This document shows, in pieces, positions 33,416-41,897 of a DNA stretch of 64,000 nt; the stretch's first letter is position 1, and each line of letters opens with the position of its first letter. The notes under the pieces are model-generated. The model made no database searches and was not told where the DNA came from. It saw only the letters and a program-made list of their open reading frames with translations. The position numbers were made by a program, and so were the translations under genes. The stretch lies in the NCBI GenBank assembly GCA_963786495.1, contig CAWAZL010000002.1, positions 806,001 to 870,000 on the forward strand. Direction: 5' to 3'. The DNA is from JALZKA01 sp963786495. Lineage in GTDB: Bacteria; Actinomycetota; Thermoleophilia; Solirubrobacterales; 70-9.

Positions 33416-34927
33416 ATGAGGGGAATTCGGCTCAGCACCTTCGCACTGGCGACCACCATCGCCCTGATCGCACCGGCGACGGCGTCCGCGTGGGAGGTGA
33501 CTGCGACGGTCCACGGAGCGGGCGCGGTCACTGAAACGACCCCGCGAGCGCTTATGGACTGCGAGGTAAGTCCGAACGGGCGTTCGGAGTCCAGCACAAC
33601 CAACTGCGTCGCCGGGACGCCGACCGGCCTCTATAGCAGCGGCGACATTGTCAACCTCAGGGCCTCTGTGCCAACGGAGGCTTTCAACCGCGGGTGGCGA
33701 TTCGAGAAATGGGTTGACGGCGGGTCGAACCGGATCAACTGCGATCCACAGGGGACCACGGGAAACCACACACAGGTCGATTGCCAGTTCCAGATCTTCC
33801 AGAACCTGTCCATTGACCTCTACTTCGACGACACGTCGGGACCGCAAAACACCTCGATCGGGAGCAAGCCTTCGGCCGTAACCAACTCGTCGACCGCTTC
33901 GTTCACCTTCGATGCGACCGACGATCCGGATGCCGCCTTCCAGTGCAAGCTCGACCGCCCAGGGAACCCGGGCTCGTACGCGACGTGCGGTGGGCCTCTC
34001 GACAAGTCCGAGAGCTACTCCAGCCTCACTGCGGACGGCAGCTACACCTTCAGTGTTCGTGGCGTCGATCCATCCGGCAACGCCGATCCCACTCCGGCGA
34101 CCCACACGTGGACGATCGATCAGACGCCTCCGGGTGCGACCGTCAACTCCGGGCCGAGCGGACTTACGGGTGACAGCACGCCCACATTCACGTTCTCGTC
34201 GGAGTCCACTGCGACTCTCACTTGCTCAATCGACAATCTCCAACCCACGACGAGCTGCGGCACGGGATCCGGGAGCTTCACTCCCACGCTGGCCATCAGT
34301 GACGGACCGCACACGTTCTACGTGCGGGCGACGGATGGCGCCGGCAACGTCTCAAATGCGTCGCGTTCGTTCACGGTCGACACGACCCCCCCGGAAACCG
34401 TGCTTGACTCCGGATCTACAGGGCCTACGAACGACAACTCACCTTCCTTCGAGTTCTCGTCTAGCAGCGCCAACTCGACGTTCACGTGCGCTCTCGACGC
34501 AGGGTCGCCGACCGCTTGCAACTCGGGGGCTTTCGACTCCCCCCTCTTGGCCGACGGAGAGCACACCTTCACGGTATTCGCAACAGATCAGGCGGGCAAT
34601 GCCGACCCTTCGCCCGCGTCGGCGACGTTCACGATCGACACCATCGCGCCCCTGGTTGAAATCACCAGGAACCCGAAATCGACGGTGAGGCTCAGGAAGG
34701 GCAAAAGAAAGGCTGTGGTCACCTACAGGTTCGAAGCTCAGGACCCTGGCGGGACCGGGCTGGACGAGACGACATGTCAGATCAGCGGCGGACCCGAACA
34801 GCCTTGCCAGGATTCGATTACGTACAAGCTGCCGAAGGGCCGCTACGACTTCACGGTCGCGGCGTCCGACCAGGCGGGCAACGAAGCCGTAACCGGCCAT
34901 TCGTTCCGGGTTAAGAGGCAACGCTAA
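33416..34927 (+). CDS. Exported protein with Ig-like repeats
   Basis: A 503-residue protein with a signal peptide (FALATTIALIAPATASA, cleavage near 27), an N-terminal beta-rich domain with several Cys (to about 138), then three Ig-like/Big repeats of about 85-95 residues, each with a TPP start, an FTF strand, a TCxLD strand and a DGxHTFxVRATDxAGN close. A last domain (about 411-503) has a basic linker RLRKGKRK. The six-plus Cys suggest disulfides outside the cell. Proteins of this type are common surface or matrix proteins in soil actinobacteria. No anchor motif is seen. AGGAG lies five bases before the ATG. Confidence 0.8.
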   Translation: MRGIRLSTFALATTIALIAPATASAWEVTATVHGAGAVTETTPRALMDCEVSPNGRSESSTTNCVAGTPTGLYSSGDIVNLRASVPTEAFNRGWRFEKWVDGGSNRINCDPQGTTGNHTQVDCQFQIFQNLSIDLYFDDTSGPQNTSIGSKPSAVTNSSTASFTFDATDDPDAAFQCKLDRPGNPGSYATCGGPLDKSESYSSLTADGSYTFSVRGVDPSGNADPTPATHTWTIDQTPPGATVNSGPSGLTGDSTPTFTFSSESTATLTCSIDNLQPTTSCGTGSGSFTPTLAISDGPHTFYVRATDGAGNVSNASRSFTVDTTPPETVLDSGSTGPTNDNSPSFEFSSSSANSTFTCALDAGSPTACNSGAFDSPLLADGEHTFTVFATDQAGNADPSPASATFTIDTIAPLVEITRNPKSTVRLRKGKRKAVVTYRFEAQDPGGTGLDETTCQISGGPEQPCQDSITYKLPKGRYDFTVAASDQAGNEAVTGHSFRVKRQR

Positions 34928-34980
34928 AACGCGCTCCTTCGTCGTTGTCGGCGTTGCGAGGTAGATCCTGCCGAGCTGTC

Positions 34981-35040
34981 CGGGTTGTCGATTCAGAAGC
35001 TCATCGACGCGTCGCGCAACCACTACGCGTCAACAACCCG
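34981..35040. repeat. Nested inverted repeats before att unit 4
   Basis: CGGGTTGT (34981-34988) pairs with ACAACCCG (35033-35040), and inside it GACGCG (35006-35011) pairs with CGCGTC (35026-35031). The right side has one unpaired base between the two stems and the left 17. It lies between the Ig-like gene and att unit 4. It could be a terminator or a recombinase-related structure. Confidence 0.5.
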
Positions 35041-35101
35041 CGAGTTAGGTGTTCTGAACGGAGGGGTCGTATCCGCCAGGGCGTCCGCTACCGCTCGCAG
35101 G

Positions 35102-35249
35102 CATTGGGCACCGACCGCGCTCTGGTGCCCAAACCGAGCTACATCCGCGCATATCCACAGGCAGCCCATCCCGAAATCGACGCCTATTCGTGCCTGAGAG
35201 CCCCTGGTTCGCAATCAGGAGGTCGGCGGTTCGAGCCCGCCTAGCTCCA
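35102..35249 (+). repeat. att unit 4: hairpin, short repeats and tRNA-Ala 3' half
   Basis: TTGGGCACC-N11-GGTGCCCAA (35104-35132), an ACATCCG and an ATATCCA repeat, GACGCCTATTCGTGCCTGAGAGCCCC, then 35203-35249, which restores the complete anticodon stem-loop CCTGGTTCGCAATCAGG and the rest of the tRNA 3' half with one A to G change in the T loop. It is the longest copy and marks the distal end of the array. Confidence 0.85.
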
Positions 35250-35271
35250 TCTCGGCGAGCTCCGGCGACGC

Positions 35272-36681
35272 TTACTGAGCGTCGGCCATCTGGCGATCCT
35301 GCAGCAAGCGCCCGAGGTTTACGATCGCCCCACCCATGTGCGTGGCGACACGGGTGAGCGCCGTCTGCATTCTTTCATCGCCGAGGTGGTCGTGCACGGC
35401 TCGCCCGATGTTTACCCGTGACCCCTGCAGCCATGTCTGGATGTCCTCCTCCGGGCCCCAGGCCGCCTCGTTGATGGCACCAAGGTAGATCGACCACGCC
35501 CAATCCAGGCGGTCGCCTGTGCGCGGGGTCGGGTTCGGGCGGGCGAGCCGGTTCTTCTCGTCGTCGTCGCGCTGGCTGGTCTCGAGGAACCCGATCAGTG
35601 CGGCGCTGAACGGCAGCATTCCCATGCGCGTGGGCTGCGGGGTTATCCGGTCGCCCTCGAAGATCGGGCGCGGTGGCGCCCAGCCGAGCCCGCGTGCTGT
35701 GCAGTCGACATAGAGATCCCCTCGCTCAGTGGGGACGGTGCCCTCGTCCAGCACAAGCTCGTCGATCCCGATCCGGCGGACGCGGCCCTTGCGAATCACC
35801 TGCGTGATGCGGCGCAGCTGCTCCCGCTCCGCCGCGCTCAGGGTCGCCCCGTGGAATATGTCCGGCTGAACCTCGGGGTCCAGGCGGTGGAGCTGGCCGC
35901 ACGCCTCGGCACGCGCGTGAAGGTCCTCGAGGTCCGCCGCCTCGGCGGCCGCCTCGTAAGCATCGGCCAGCCCTTCAATCATGTCGGCGACCAGGTCCAG
36001 GGGCTGCGTGAAGGTGCGGTCAAGCGTCCAGGCATCGCGCGGGCGTACCCACCGGATGTCCTCGGGTGCGACCGATTGACCGAGCAGCCAGGTGCAAGTG
36101 TCCATTGCGGTCTTGCCCGCACCGAGGACGGTGAACCTGTCGGCCGGATCGGTCAGCTCAACGAGCTGGTTAGGGGTGACGACCCGGACACCAGCATCCA
36201 CCTCGAAGCCGAGCTTGTGGCGGTCCGGGAGCTCGGTCCCCAGGTAAGTCGCATCCACCACCTTCCGTACCCGTACCAATGCCTCCTGGCTGGTCAAACG
36301 CGACGACAACCGATGCCCGTTGCCATCCGTCCCGAGGTACTCGTGGCTCCCGAGCCAGGTGACCTGCCCCGAGGCCAGCAGGTGGTCCAGCGCTTGGCGG
36401 AAGTGGGTACAGACCTCGGGCGCGCTGGCTTGCTCGTAGAAGCCCGCGTTGAGGCCGGACACGTCGATTCGGTCCTGGCCCAGCGACAACGAGTTAACCC
36501 CGTAGAAGGCGGATGGCTGGTGAAGTCGGACGTATGGATAGGCCTCGTTCCAGTGCCCGCCCGGCGCCTGACGGCGATCGGCCAGCACAACGGTCGCGTC
36601 CGAGTCGGCGATCAGCGCGTCAGTGAACGCCATCCCCGTGGCCCCCGCCCCGATCACCAAGTAGTCAGCCTCGGTCGGCAT
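35272..36681 (-). CDS. FAD-dependent NAD(P)-binding oxidoreductase
   Basis: A 469-residue flavoprotein. The N-terminal Rossmann motif is VIGAGATGMAFTDAL, followed by an Arg-rich strand and GGHWNEAYPYVRLHQPS as in flavin monooxygenase-like proteins. A second nucleotide motif VLGAGKTAMDTC lies near 190. It lacks the FxGxxxHxxxW fingerprint, so it is not a Baeyer-Villiger enzyme. The long C-terminal part is helical. It ends only 23 bases from the last att copy, so it is the first chromosomal gene or the edge of a further island. Substrate unknown. Confidence 0.8.
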   Translation of the reverse strand: MPTEADYLVIGAGATGMAFTDALIADSDATVVLADRRQAPGGHWNEAYPYVRLHQPSAFYGVNSLSLGQDRIDVSGLNAGFYEQASAPEVCTHFRQALDHLLASGQVTWLGSHEYLGTDGNGHRLSSRLTSQEALVRVRKVVDATYLGTELPDRHKLGFEVDAGVRVVTPNQLVELTDPADRFTVLGAGKTAMDTCTWLLGQSVAPEDIRWVRPRDAWTLDRTFTQPLDLVADMIEGLADAYEAAAEAADLEDLHARAEACGQLHRLDPEVQPDIFHGATLSAAEREQLRRITQVIRKGRVRRIGIDELVLDEGTVPTERGDLYVDCTARGLGWAPPRPIFEGDRITPQPTRMGMLPFSAALIGFLETSQRDDDEKNRLARPNPTPRTGDRLDWAWSIYLGAINEAAWGPEEDIQTWLQGSRVNIGRAVHDHLGDERMQTALTRVATHMGGAIVNLGRLLQDRQMADAQ

Positions 36682-36747
36682 GCCGGTGACCTTACATCCC
36701 GCTACGACGAACCGAATGGCGAGGGCGTGATCGCGCCCGGAGCCCCG

Positions 36748-37335
36748 CTAATCGATCGGTATCGCGCTGACCGCCACAACGCCAATGCTTTGCGAAGGAT
36801 CGGCGTCAAAGGACGCAAACGAGAAGTACGTGAAGCCTCCGTTGCGGTTGAGTTCGCATTCGAAGTTCTCGTTGTCCTCGATAACCGGATCTCGATCGCC
36901 ATTTGGCTCCGCGTGGTAACAGCTGATGCCAGGGTATGTGCCAAGTAGTTCCGAGTAGGTGTCCCCCACGCCGATTCCCTGCCTTGTGCCCAGAGAGTTC
37001 TCTTGGGTCGACATGTAGCCGACACGGGCCCCGCGCGCTAGACCAGCGAAAACAATCGTCAGCTTCCCGCCTCGGTTGCCGTTGCGGTCGCGCTTCGGAT
37101 ATCGATAGGTCGAGAAGTAGAGGTCCCCGTCCTTTGCGTGGTCAACCGGTTCTCCGAGCTGGCGCTCAACGGCCTTGCGGGAATCTCCGATCGAGACTGG
37201 CCCGATTGATTCACCCGGAACGATCTCAAACTTTCCGGGCTCCGCTGCAAGAGCCGCGGAAGGCGCATGCACGGCGAATAGAAGCCCAGCGCACGTAAGT
37301 ACGGACACGGTCCCTGCGGTGAGCCGCGGCTTCAT
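36748..37335 (-). CDS. Exported protein of unknown function
   Basis: A 195-residue product with a clear signal peptide (VSVLTCAGLLFAVHAPSAALA, cleavage near 31). The mature part begins with GESIGPVSIGDSRKAVERQLGEP, a pattern seen in small exported beta-rich domains that start with an IG/RKAVE helix. Two Cys (YPGISCYH and FECEL) may form a disulfide. No enzyme motif is seen. ATG 37335 fits the signal peptide; an upstream extension in frame lacks a ribosome site. Confidence 0.65.
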   Translation of the reverse strand: MKPRLTAGTVSVLTCAGLLFAVHAPSAALAAEPGKFEIVPGESIGPVSIGDSRKAVERQLGEPVDHAKDGDLYFSTYRYPKRDRNGNRGGKLTIVFAGLARGARVGYMSTQENSLGTRQGIGVGDTYSELLGTYPGISCYHAEPNGDRDPVIEDNENFECELNRNGGFTYFSFASFDADPSQSIGVVAVSAIPID

Positions 37336-37522
37336 GGGCAATCCGGCCGAACTGGTTTCAACACCCTGTGCCTTCCCTCGAGATGGGTCAGGCGGAGCCA
37401 AGAAGTCGGCGAGGGGAAGGATGCTCCTTCCAGAGGTCAGCCAGTCAGCGTCCGTCTAACGAAGGACGAGCGTACCACCAAGTCACGATAATCACTAGCG
37501 AGCGGCCTATGACGACGTCCCG

Positions 37523-38155
37523 CTAGCCGACGCTTAACGCTGAGTCGTGGACCCTCTGCATGAGCTCGTCGAAGTCGCCGCTGAACGCCTGGCTCGGCTT
37601 GCCGTCCATCTGGACCGCGTAGAGAGTGGAGCCGATCACGAACTCGGCGTGGTGGGCCTCGACCGGGCCATCGTCCTCGTTCGGCACGTGGTGTGCCGCG
37701 GCCGAGTCCGGGACGTCGTCCAGCTCGTACTCGAGCGGGGTCACGATGCACTTATCAGGACACGGAGACTTCAGATCCTCTTCATGAAGCAAATCGCGTG
37801 CCTCTAGAGCGCCCTCGTCGGAATCGAACTGCACCGCGACCATCCGGACGTTCACGCCATTGCCGCTGAACTCCTTGCTCACGGCCTCTTCGAAGCCCGC
37901 GTCGTCGATCGTGGCGCCCAACTCGTCTGGGTCGGTGGCACCGCCGACGACAAGAAAAGTCGTGACGTCCGTTGCCTCGTCCAGCTCCCGCTCAAACCCC
38001 TCGTCAAGTTCAAGTTCGTCTCCGGTCGGCAGGCTGCTGGCGCTGGGCGCGGCGCCCGACTCATCACCTTCGTCGTCGTCGCCACACGCCCCGAGCGCTA
38101 GGGCGGCCAGGGCCAGGATGAGCACGACAATCTTGGAAACCATGGTGGCGACCAT
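37523..38155 (-). CDS. Putative lipoprotein
   Basis: A 210-residue lipoprotein: signal helix VVLILALAALALGAC with the lipobox LGAC, then an acidic spacer DDDEGDESG. The rest is a compact domain with a CPDKC pair that could be a disulfide or redox motif. ATG 38155 has GGAG six bases upstream; a later ATG at 38143 is possible. Family not recognised. Confidence 0.75.
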   Translation of the reverse strand: MVATMVSKIVVLILALAALALGACGDDDEGDESGAAPSASSLPTGDELELDEGFERELDEATDVTTFLVVGGATDPDELGATIDDAGFEEAVSKEFSGNGVNVRMVAVQFDSDEGALEARDLLHEEDLKSPCPDKCIVTPLEYELDDVPDSAAAHHVPNEDDGPVEAHHAEFVIGSTLYAVQMDGKPSQAFSGDFDELMQRVHDSALSVG

Positions 38156-38199
38156 CCCATACTCCGGGGACGCGCGTCAATGACATCCGTCACTTAGTG

Positions 38200-39018
38200 T
38201 CAGCGGGCCTGAAACGCCTTCCAGATCTTCCCGTAAAGCGCATCAGCATCGAAGAAGTCCGCCAGACGTTCGACCTCGGGAGCGCCGTACGCGCCGAGGA
38301 CCTCGTCGACGAACTGAGGGCTGGCGCCGCGGTCGCGCACGCTCACCACGAGGCTCGCGACATCCCAGTCGGTGGGCCCTCTGCAGACATCCTCGAGGTC
38401 GTTCCAGAGCAGACCGCGGTCACCTCTCAGAAGGTTGGACATCGAGACATCGCCGTGCAGCGCTTGCGCCGGCAGCGACGACTCGAACACGAGGGGCCTG
38501 AGGCGCGCGAGCTCCGACTTCATCGCTTCCAGTTCCTCGAGCGTGAGCTGGGCCGAAGGCTCCAGTTCATTCAAGAGACGCTCCAGGCTGTCGGCCACGC
38601 TTGCCAGCGTGGGAAGGTCGCCTTGATAGCCGGCGAGGGCTTCGTGGAGCTCGCGCAGCGACCGACCCAGCAGTTCCGGTGAATCCAAGGTCGGCGTTGG
38701 GTCGTGCTCGATGAATCTCCAGAAGCTCATCCAAAAGCCGTCGTGCTCGTATGGACCGGGGTCGATCATGTCGGTCGGCGGGACGGCCGGCCCGCCACGC
38801 TCGGCCAGGAACTCGCCCACCGCGAGCTCACATTCGAGCCACCACTTGATGTCGGGGTGAAGCACTGAGGTTGCCGTCATCACGCGCGCCACTACCGGCG
38901 CGGGAGACATGTGGACCAAAACGTTGGTCGCCGCGCTGAGCGCAACCGGCGCGGCGAAGGCTAGGCCCTGCGACTCAGCGACGGCGCACGCCGCTCGCAT
39001 CGCTCTCGCGTCTTTCAC
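38200..39018 (-). CDS. Aminoglycoside phosphotransferase-like kinase
   Basis: A 272-residue protein-kinase-fold enzyme. The catalytic loop is ALHGDVSMSNLLR (Asp of HGD) and the metal-binding segment is WNDLEDVCRGPTDWDVASL. The N-terminal lobe is short and lacks an obvious glycine loop, with VVARV as probable ATP lysine-equivalent strand. APH-fold enzymes phosphorylate antibiotics, sugars, choline or other small molecules; nothing here indicates antibiotic resistance. Starts with GTG. Confidence 0.78.
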   Translation of the reverse strand: MKDARAMRAACAVAESQGLAFAAPVALSAATNVLVHMSPAPVVARVMTATSVLHPDIKWWLECELAVGEFLAERGGPAVPPTDMIDPGPYEHDGFWMSFWRFIEHDPTPTLDSPELLGRSLRELHEALAGYQGDLPTLASVADSLERLLNELEPSAQLTLEELEAMKSELARLRPLVFESSLPAQALHGDVSMSNLLRGDRGLLWNDLEDVCRGPTDWDVASLVVSVRDRGASPQFVDEVLGAYGAPEVERLADFFDADALYGKIWKAFQAR

Positions 39019-39038
39019 CGCGATCCGACCCCGCCCGG

Positions 39039-39665
39039 CTAGCCCTGGCCGGGAGCTCCGAGGGCCCGCTCCATCTCGGCCACAAGAGGGAGGTTCTGAT
39101 ACGGACCGGGAGCTCTGAGGGCCTCGAGGACCTGTTCGCGGGACTGCGGGCTCTTGTCCTGGCTCATCTTGAGCTTTGCAGTCCAGCGCGTGATCGGGAT
39201 CCGCAGGCCCACCGTGCCTGGAGCTAGCCGGTTGGCGGTCTCCGGCGCAAGGTAGACCGGGTCATCGACCCGGCGCTCGAAGTGCGCCACTAGCCGGGTG
39301 AGGGTGGCCTTGTTCTCCTCGAGGGGCAGAACTTCCGGGACCCCGTAGCAGTGCGCGACGATGAAGTTCCATGTCGGCGCGGGAGTGTCCTCGGGCGTGT
39401 ACCAGCTCGGCGACACGTATCCATGCGGGCCGGCGACGATGACCATCACCTCGCGCTCGCCGAAGTCGTGGACGTTCTCGTCCGGCCGCCCGACGTGCGT
39501 GACGAGCGAGAGCGCTTCGTCCGCACGCTCCTCGAGGAGGATCGGATAATGGGACGCGACCATCTCGCCATCCCGCGCGCTGACGATCGTGCCCCACGGG
39601 TTCTCCTCGATCAGCTGCCGGACGACTCCCTCGTCGTCCACAGCGTGCTTTGGGTTGTGCCTCAT
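39039..39665 (-). CDS. PaiB-like FMN-binding protein
   Basis: A 208-residue split-barrel FMN-binding protein of the PaiB (protease synthase/sporulation repressor) family. Conserved segments are ENPWGTIVS, ASHYPILLEE, GPHGYVSPSWYTPEDTPAPTWNF, RRVDDPVYL and a C-terminal RWTAKLKMSQDKS. Relatives bind FMN; the original PaiB was described as a regulator but most act as unassigned flavoproteins. It lies 20 bases upstream of the kinase gene on the same strand. Confidence 0.85.
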   Translation of the reverse strand: MRHNPKHAVDDEGVVRQLIEENPWGTIVSARDGEMVASHYPILLEERADEALSLVTHVGRPDENVHDFGEREVMVIVAGPHGYVSPSWYTPEDTPAPTWNFIVAHCYGVPEVLPLEENKATLTRLVAHFERRVDDPVYLAPETANRLAPGTVGLRIPITRWTAKLKMSQDKSPQSREQVLEALRAPGPYQNLPLVAEMERALGAPGQG

Positions 39666-39680
39666 CGAGGCTGACTCAGC

Positions 39681-39878
39681 TCAGCGGGCGCGCTGCGTCA
39701 GATACAGAATGCTGCCGACGATCGGCACCAGCACGATCAAGAGCAACCAGGCGGAATGCTGGCGCCGGTCGAGGCTGTCCCATCTCCTGAACAGGTCGAC
39801 GAGGGCAACGACCCAAAGGACGAGTGCTACGACACCGAGAGGGTAGAGCCAGGACGCGATTGCGAGAGGCAGTGGCAT
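39681..39878 (-). CDS. PLDc_N domain small membrane protein
   Basis: A 65-residue protein with two helices (LYPLGVVALVLWVVALVDL and AWLLLIVLVPIVGSILYL) separated by a charged turn (FRRWDSLDRRQHS), the pattern of the stand-alone PLDc_N (phospholipase D nuclease N-terminal) family. Function unknown; often near cell-envelope genes. Confidence 0.75.
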   Translation of the reverse strand: MPLPLAIASWLYPLGVVALVLWVVALVDLFRRWDSLDRRQHSAWLLLIVLVPIVGSILYLTQRAR

Positions 39879-39888
39879 GACCGGCAGC

Positions 39889-40791
39889 CTATGGCTCGCG
39901 TGCTTTGAAGCGGTCCACGAAGGACCAGGCGGCGAACAAGAGGGCGCCGACGGCCCCGGTGGCTGTGAGCAGCGCGCCCGCGGCCGCGACCTGGGCGACT
40001 CCCTTCGAACCCAGGATGAGGATGGACGTGGTCACGCCCAGCGTGGGGCCTACCGGCAGCAATCCCACCGCTGCACCTGCGACCAAAAGAGCGACCGAAT
40101 CGAAAACCGTCACGTCCACTCCGATGCCCCGCAAGACGAGCCAGTTGCGGAAGACCTGGGCCGAGACCGCGAAAATCGTGAGAGCGATGATCCGGTTGCG
40201 GTATGCCAGGCCGCGCATCACAGCAAGCCCCTGCCAAAACCCCTCGCGCTTGCGATCCGCCAAGCGGTTCAATCCACCCACGAACCCTGCCGCGACCACT
40301 AGGGCGATCAAGGGTGTCCACCAGGGGATTCCGAGCGGGCCGACGAGGGTGAACGAACAGATCGCCGCAAGCGCTATCTCGATGACCACGATGGGCAACT
40401 CAGCGGCGACCAGGGCGCCCGCCTTGGGCGAGGTGGAGGGATCGGTGCGGCGCAGCTCTGCAATTCGGACCGCCAGCCCGAAGCTGCTGTTCAGGAGGTT
40501 GCCCAGGTATCCGATGGCCGCCGCCCGGTAGAGCGGGCGGCGGCCGGCCGTTCCCCCTGCGGCGAGAACGCAGACGTGCCACGCCTCGCTGCGAGCGATG
40601 AGCCAAATCACCTGCATCGCGACCGCGCCGGCAAGGACCGCAGGCGAAGCTGCGCCGAGCGACTCTACGAACGCATCGCGCTTGTCATAGAGACCGACGA
40701 TGAGCGCCGCAGTGACGGTGAGGCCGAAGGCAATGCTGACGCCCTTGGAGTGCCGCCGCAGCCAGCTCTTCTCAGGCGCGGCCGCGGGCAA
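39889..40791 (-). CDS. Lysylphosphatidylglycerol synthase TM-region-like membrane protein
   Basis: A 300-residue protein with about eight helices in the UPF0104/LPG synthase transmembrane family, proposed flippases or carriers of lipid-linked compounds. Segments such as RAAAIGYLGNLLNSSFGLAVRIAELRR and a Gly/Pro-rich LLPVGPTLGVTTS fit. The only start near the first helix is TTG 40791, and the GAGGAAGG ribosome-like run is too close to it; the frame stays open upstream into the next gene, so the true start is uncertain. Confidence 0.7.
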   Translation of the reverse strand: MPAAAPEKSWLRRHSKGVSIAFGLTVTAALIVGLYDKRDAFVESLGAASPAVLAGAVAMQVIWLIARSEAWHVCVLAAGGTAGRRPLYRAAAIGYLGNLLNSSFGLAVRIAELRRTDPSTSPKAGALVAAELPIVVIEIALAAICSFTLVGPLGIPWWTPLIALVVAAGFVGGLNRLADRKREGFWQGLAVMRGLAYRNRIIALTIFAVSAQVFRNWLVLRGIGVDVTVFDSVALLVAGAAVGLLPVGPTLGVTTSILILGSKGVAQVAAAGALLTATGAVGALLFAAWSFVDRFKAREP

Positions 40792-40868
40792 TCCTTCCTC
40801 GACCAGCCGAAGTGCTGGGTCGGCCTCGACCGCGCGGAGGTCAAGGTCCAGTTGTGGATCGCGCGGAC

Positions 40869-41246
40869 TCAGGCCACGATCTTCCAGTACGCGTCCTTGC
40901 GGGAGATCTTCCCGTCGCGAAACTCGATCAGGTCGCAGCCCTGGACCTCGACCCGATTGCCCGAGGTATCAGTCCCCGTGATCGTCCACTCCGACACGCC
41001 CCGATCACCCGCGACCCAGTGCCTGTCCTTGCCGTAGTGAATGTCAGGGATGCCGGCGAGTCGCGCTTCGAAGCCCTTACGAACCTCGGCCTTGCCAACC
41101 AAGCGCTTGCCCCAGGGATCTGGGCCTCGCGGCGTCTCGAAGACGCAGTCTTCGCCGATGAACTCCATGATCGCCTCGATGTCGTGGCGGTTAAAGGCGT
41201 CGAGAAACGCTTGGAGCGTCTCGACCCGGAGTGCACCTTCGGTCAT
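40869..41246 (-). CDS. SnoaL-like/ketosteroid isomerase-like protein
   Basis: A 125-residue NTF2-fold protein: helices TLQAFLDAFNRHDIEAIMEFI, then a GKAEVRKGFEARLAGIPDIHY helix, strands SEWTITGTDTSGNRVEVQGCDLIEFRDGKI and a terminal YWKIV. Small-molecule isomerase or binding role possible, none proven. Its ATG directly follows the stop of the upstream membrane protein gene (TAGATG), so the two are co-translated. Confidence 0.78.
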   Translation of the reverse strand: MTEGALRVETLQAFLDAFNRHDIEAIMEFIGEDCVFETPRGPDPWGKRLVGKAEVRKGFEARLAGIPDIHYGKDRHWVAGDRGVSEWTITGTDTSGNRVEVQGCDLIEFRDGKISRKDAYWKIVA

Positions 41247-41855
41247 CTAGTCCTCCTCCTTCTTTGAACCCGGAAGCAGCAGCAACGCACCGATCAGGAA
41301 GCACAGGGCGCCGAGCGACGTCGCCCAGTTCGAGGCCGCGAGGGCCAGGGCGTCGCCGGTCTCCGGCACCACATATGAAGCGATTGCCGAGATGCCGAAG
41401 AGGACGCAGCCGACGAGGTTGATCACCGCAAGCCTCCACTCCCTCCGATTCTCGCCACGCAGACTGCGAACGGCTTGGTAGGCGAGGATGCCGGAGATCA
41501 AAAAGCAGGCCGACCCGATCGCGTCGGGGGTCCAGATGAGCCGGTTGACGTCGTCTGAGTCATAGCTGTCCTGCATGCCGCGAAAAGTGTTGATGTTGAA
41601 GAACACCGTGCCGACGAGCTGGATCGCCGTCGCGGTCCGGTCCTCGCCCTCCGAGTACTGGAACTGAAGGAACGCTGCGGTCGTAAAGAAAATCGACCCC
41701 ACAAAGAAGACTGTCCCGTCGGCAGCCGAGCCGACCAGACGGATGAACCCCGGGAACGGGCCGACCAAAAAGCAAACCGAACCGACCGCAAAGAGGACGC
41801 CGATCCACCAGTTGGTGCTGCGCGAGGTGTGGCCGCTCGACCAATGGATCGCCAT
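41247..41855 (-). CDS. YrhK-like multi-helix membrane protein
   Basis: A 202-residue protein with five or six helices. The N-terminal half (WWIGVLFAVGSVCFLVGPFP, then TVFFVGSIFFTTAAFLQ) and a related second half look like an internal duplication of a YrhK-type two-helix unit, with a charged loop QYSEGEDRT. Function unknown. The ATG is 42 bases from the divergent anti-sigma factor gene, so the two share a promoter region. Confidence 0.6.
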   Translation of the reverse strand: MAIHWSSGHTSRSTNWWIGVLFAVGSVCFLVGPFPGFIRLVGSAADGTVFFVGSIFFTTAAFLQFQYSEGEDRTATAIQLVGTVFFNINTFRGMQDSYDSDDVNRLIWTPDAIGSACFLISGILAYQAVRSLRGENRREWRLAVINLVGCVLFGISAIASYVVPETGDALALAASNWATSLGALCFLIGALLLLPGSKKEED

Positions 41856-41897
41856 GGAAGAACTCTGTCATGCGGCGAAGCGAAATATGCTGCGCCG

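Larger units (their letters stand above)
20842..35249. mobile_element. Tandem genomic-island array at tRNA-Ala(CGC)
   Basis: The intact tRNA is followed by four 40-47-base copies of its 3' half in the same orientation, dividing 14.3 kb into four segments of about 1.3, 2.1, 5.3 and 5.6 kb. Gene content is accessory and often broken, unlike the flanks. Copies of the tRNA 3' end at the borders are the usual trace of tyrosine-integrase elements. No integrase, excisionase or transposase is recognisable inside, so the elements would be remnants or be mobilised in trans. Confidence 0.75.

Noticed and set aside
35041..35060. Integron attC-type core (GTTAGGT) after the nested repeats
   Set aside because: Only one of the two required core sites is visible, and there is no integron integrase or regular cassette pattern.
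22154..35249. Four additional tRNA-Ala genes
   Set aside because: Each copy has only the 3' half (anticodon loop or stem onwards); the 5' acceptor strand and D arm are absent, so no cloverleaf forms.
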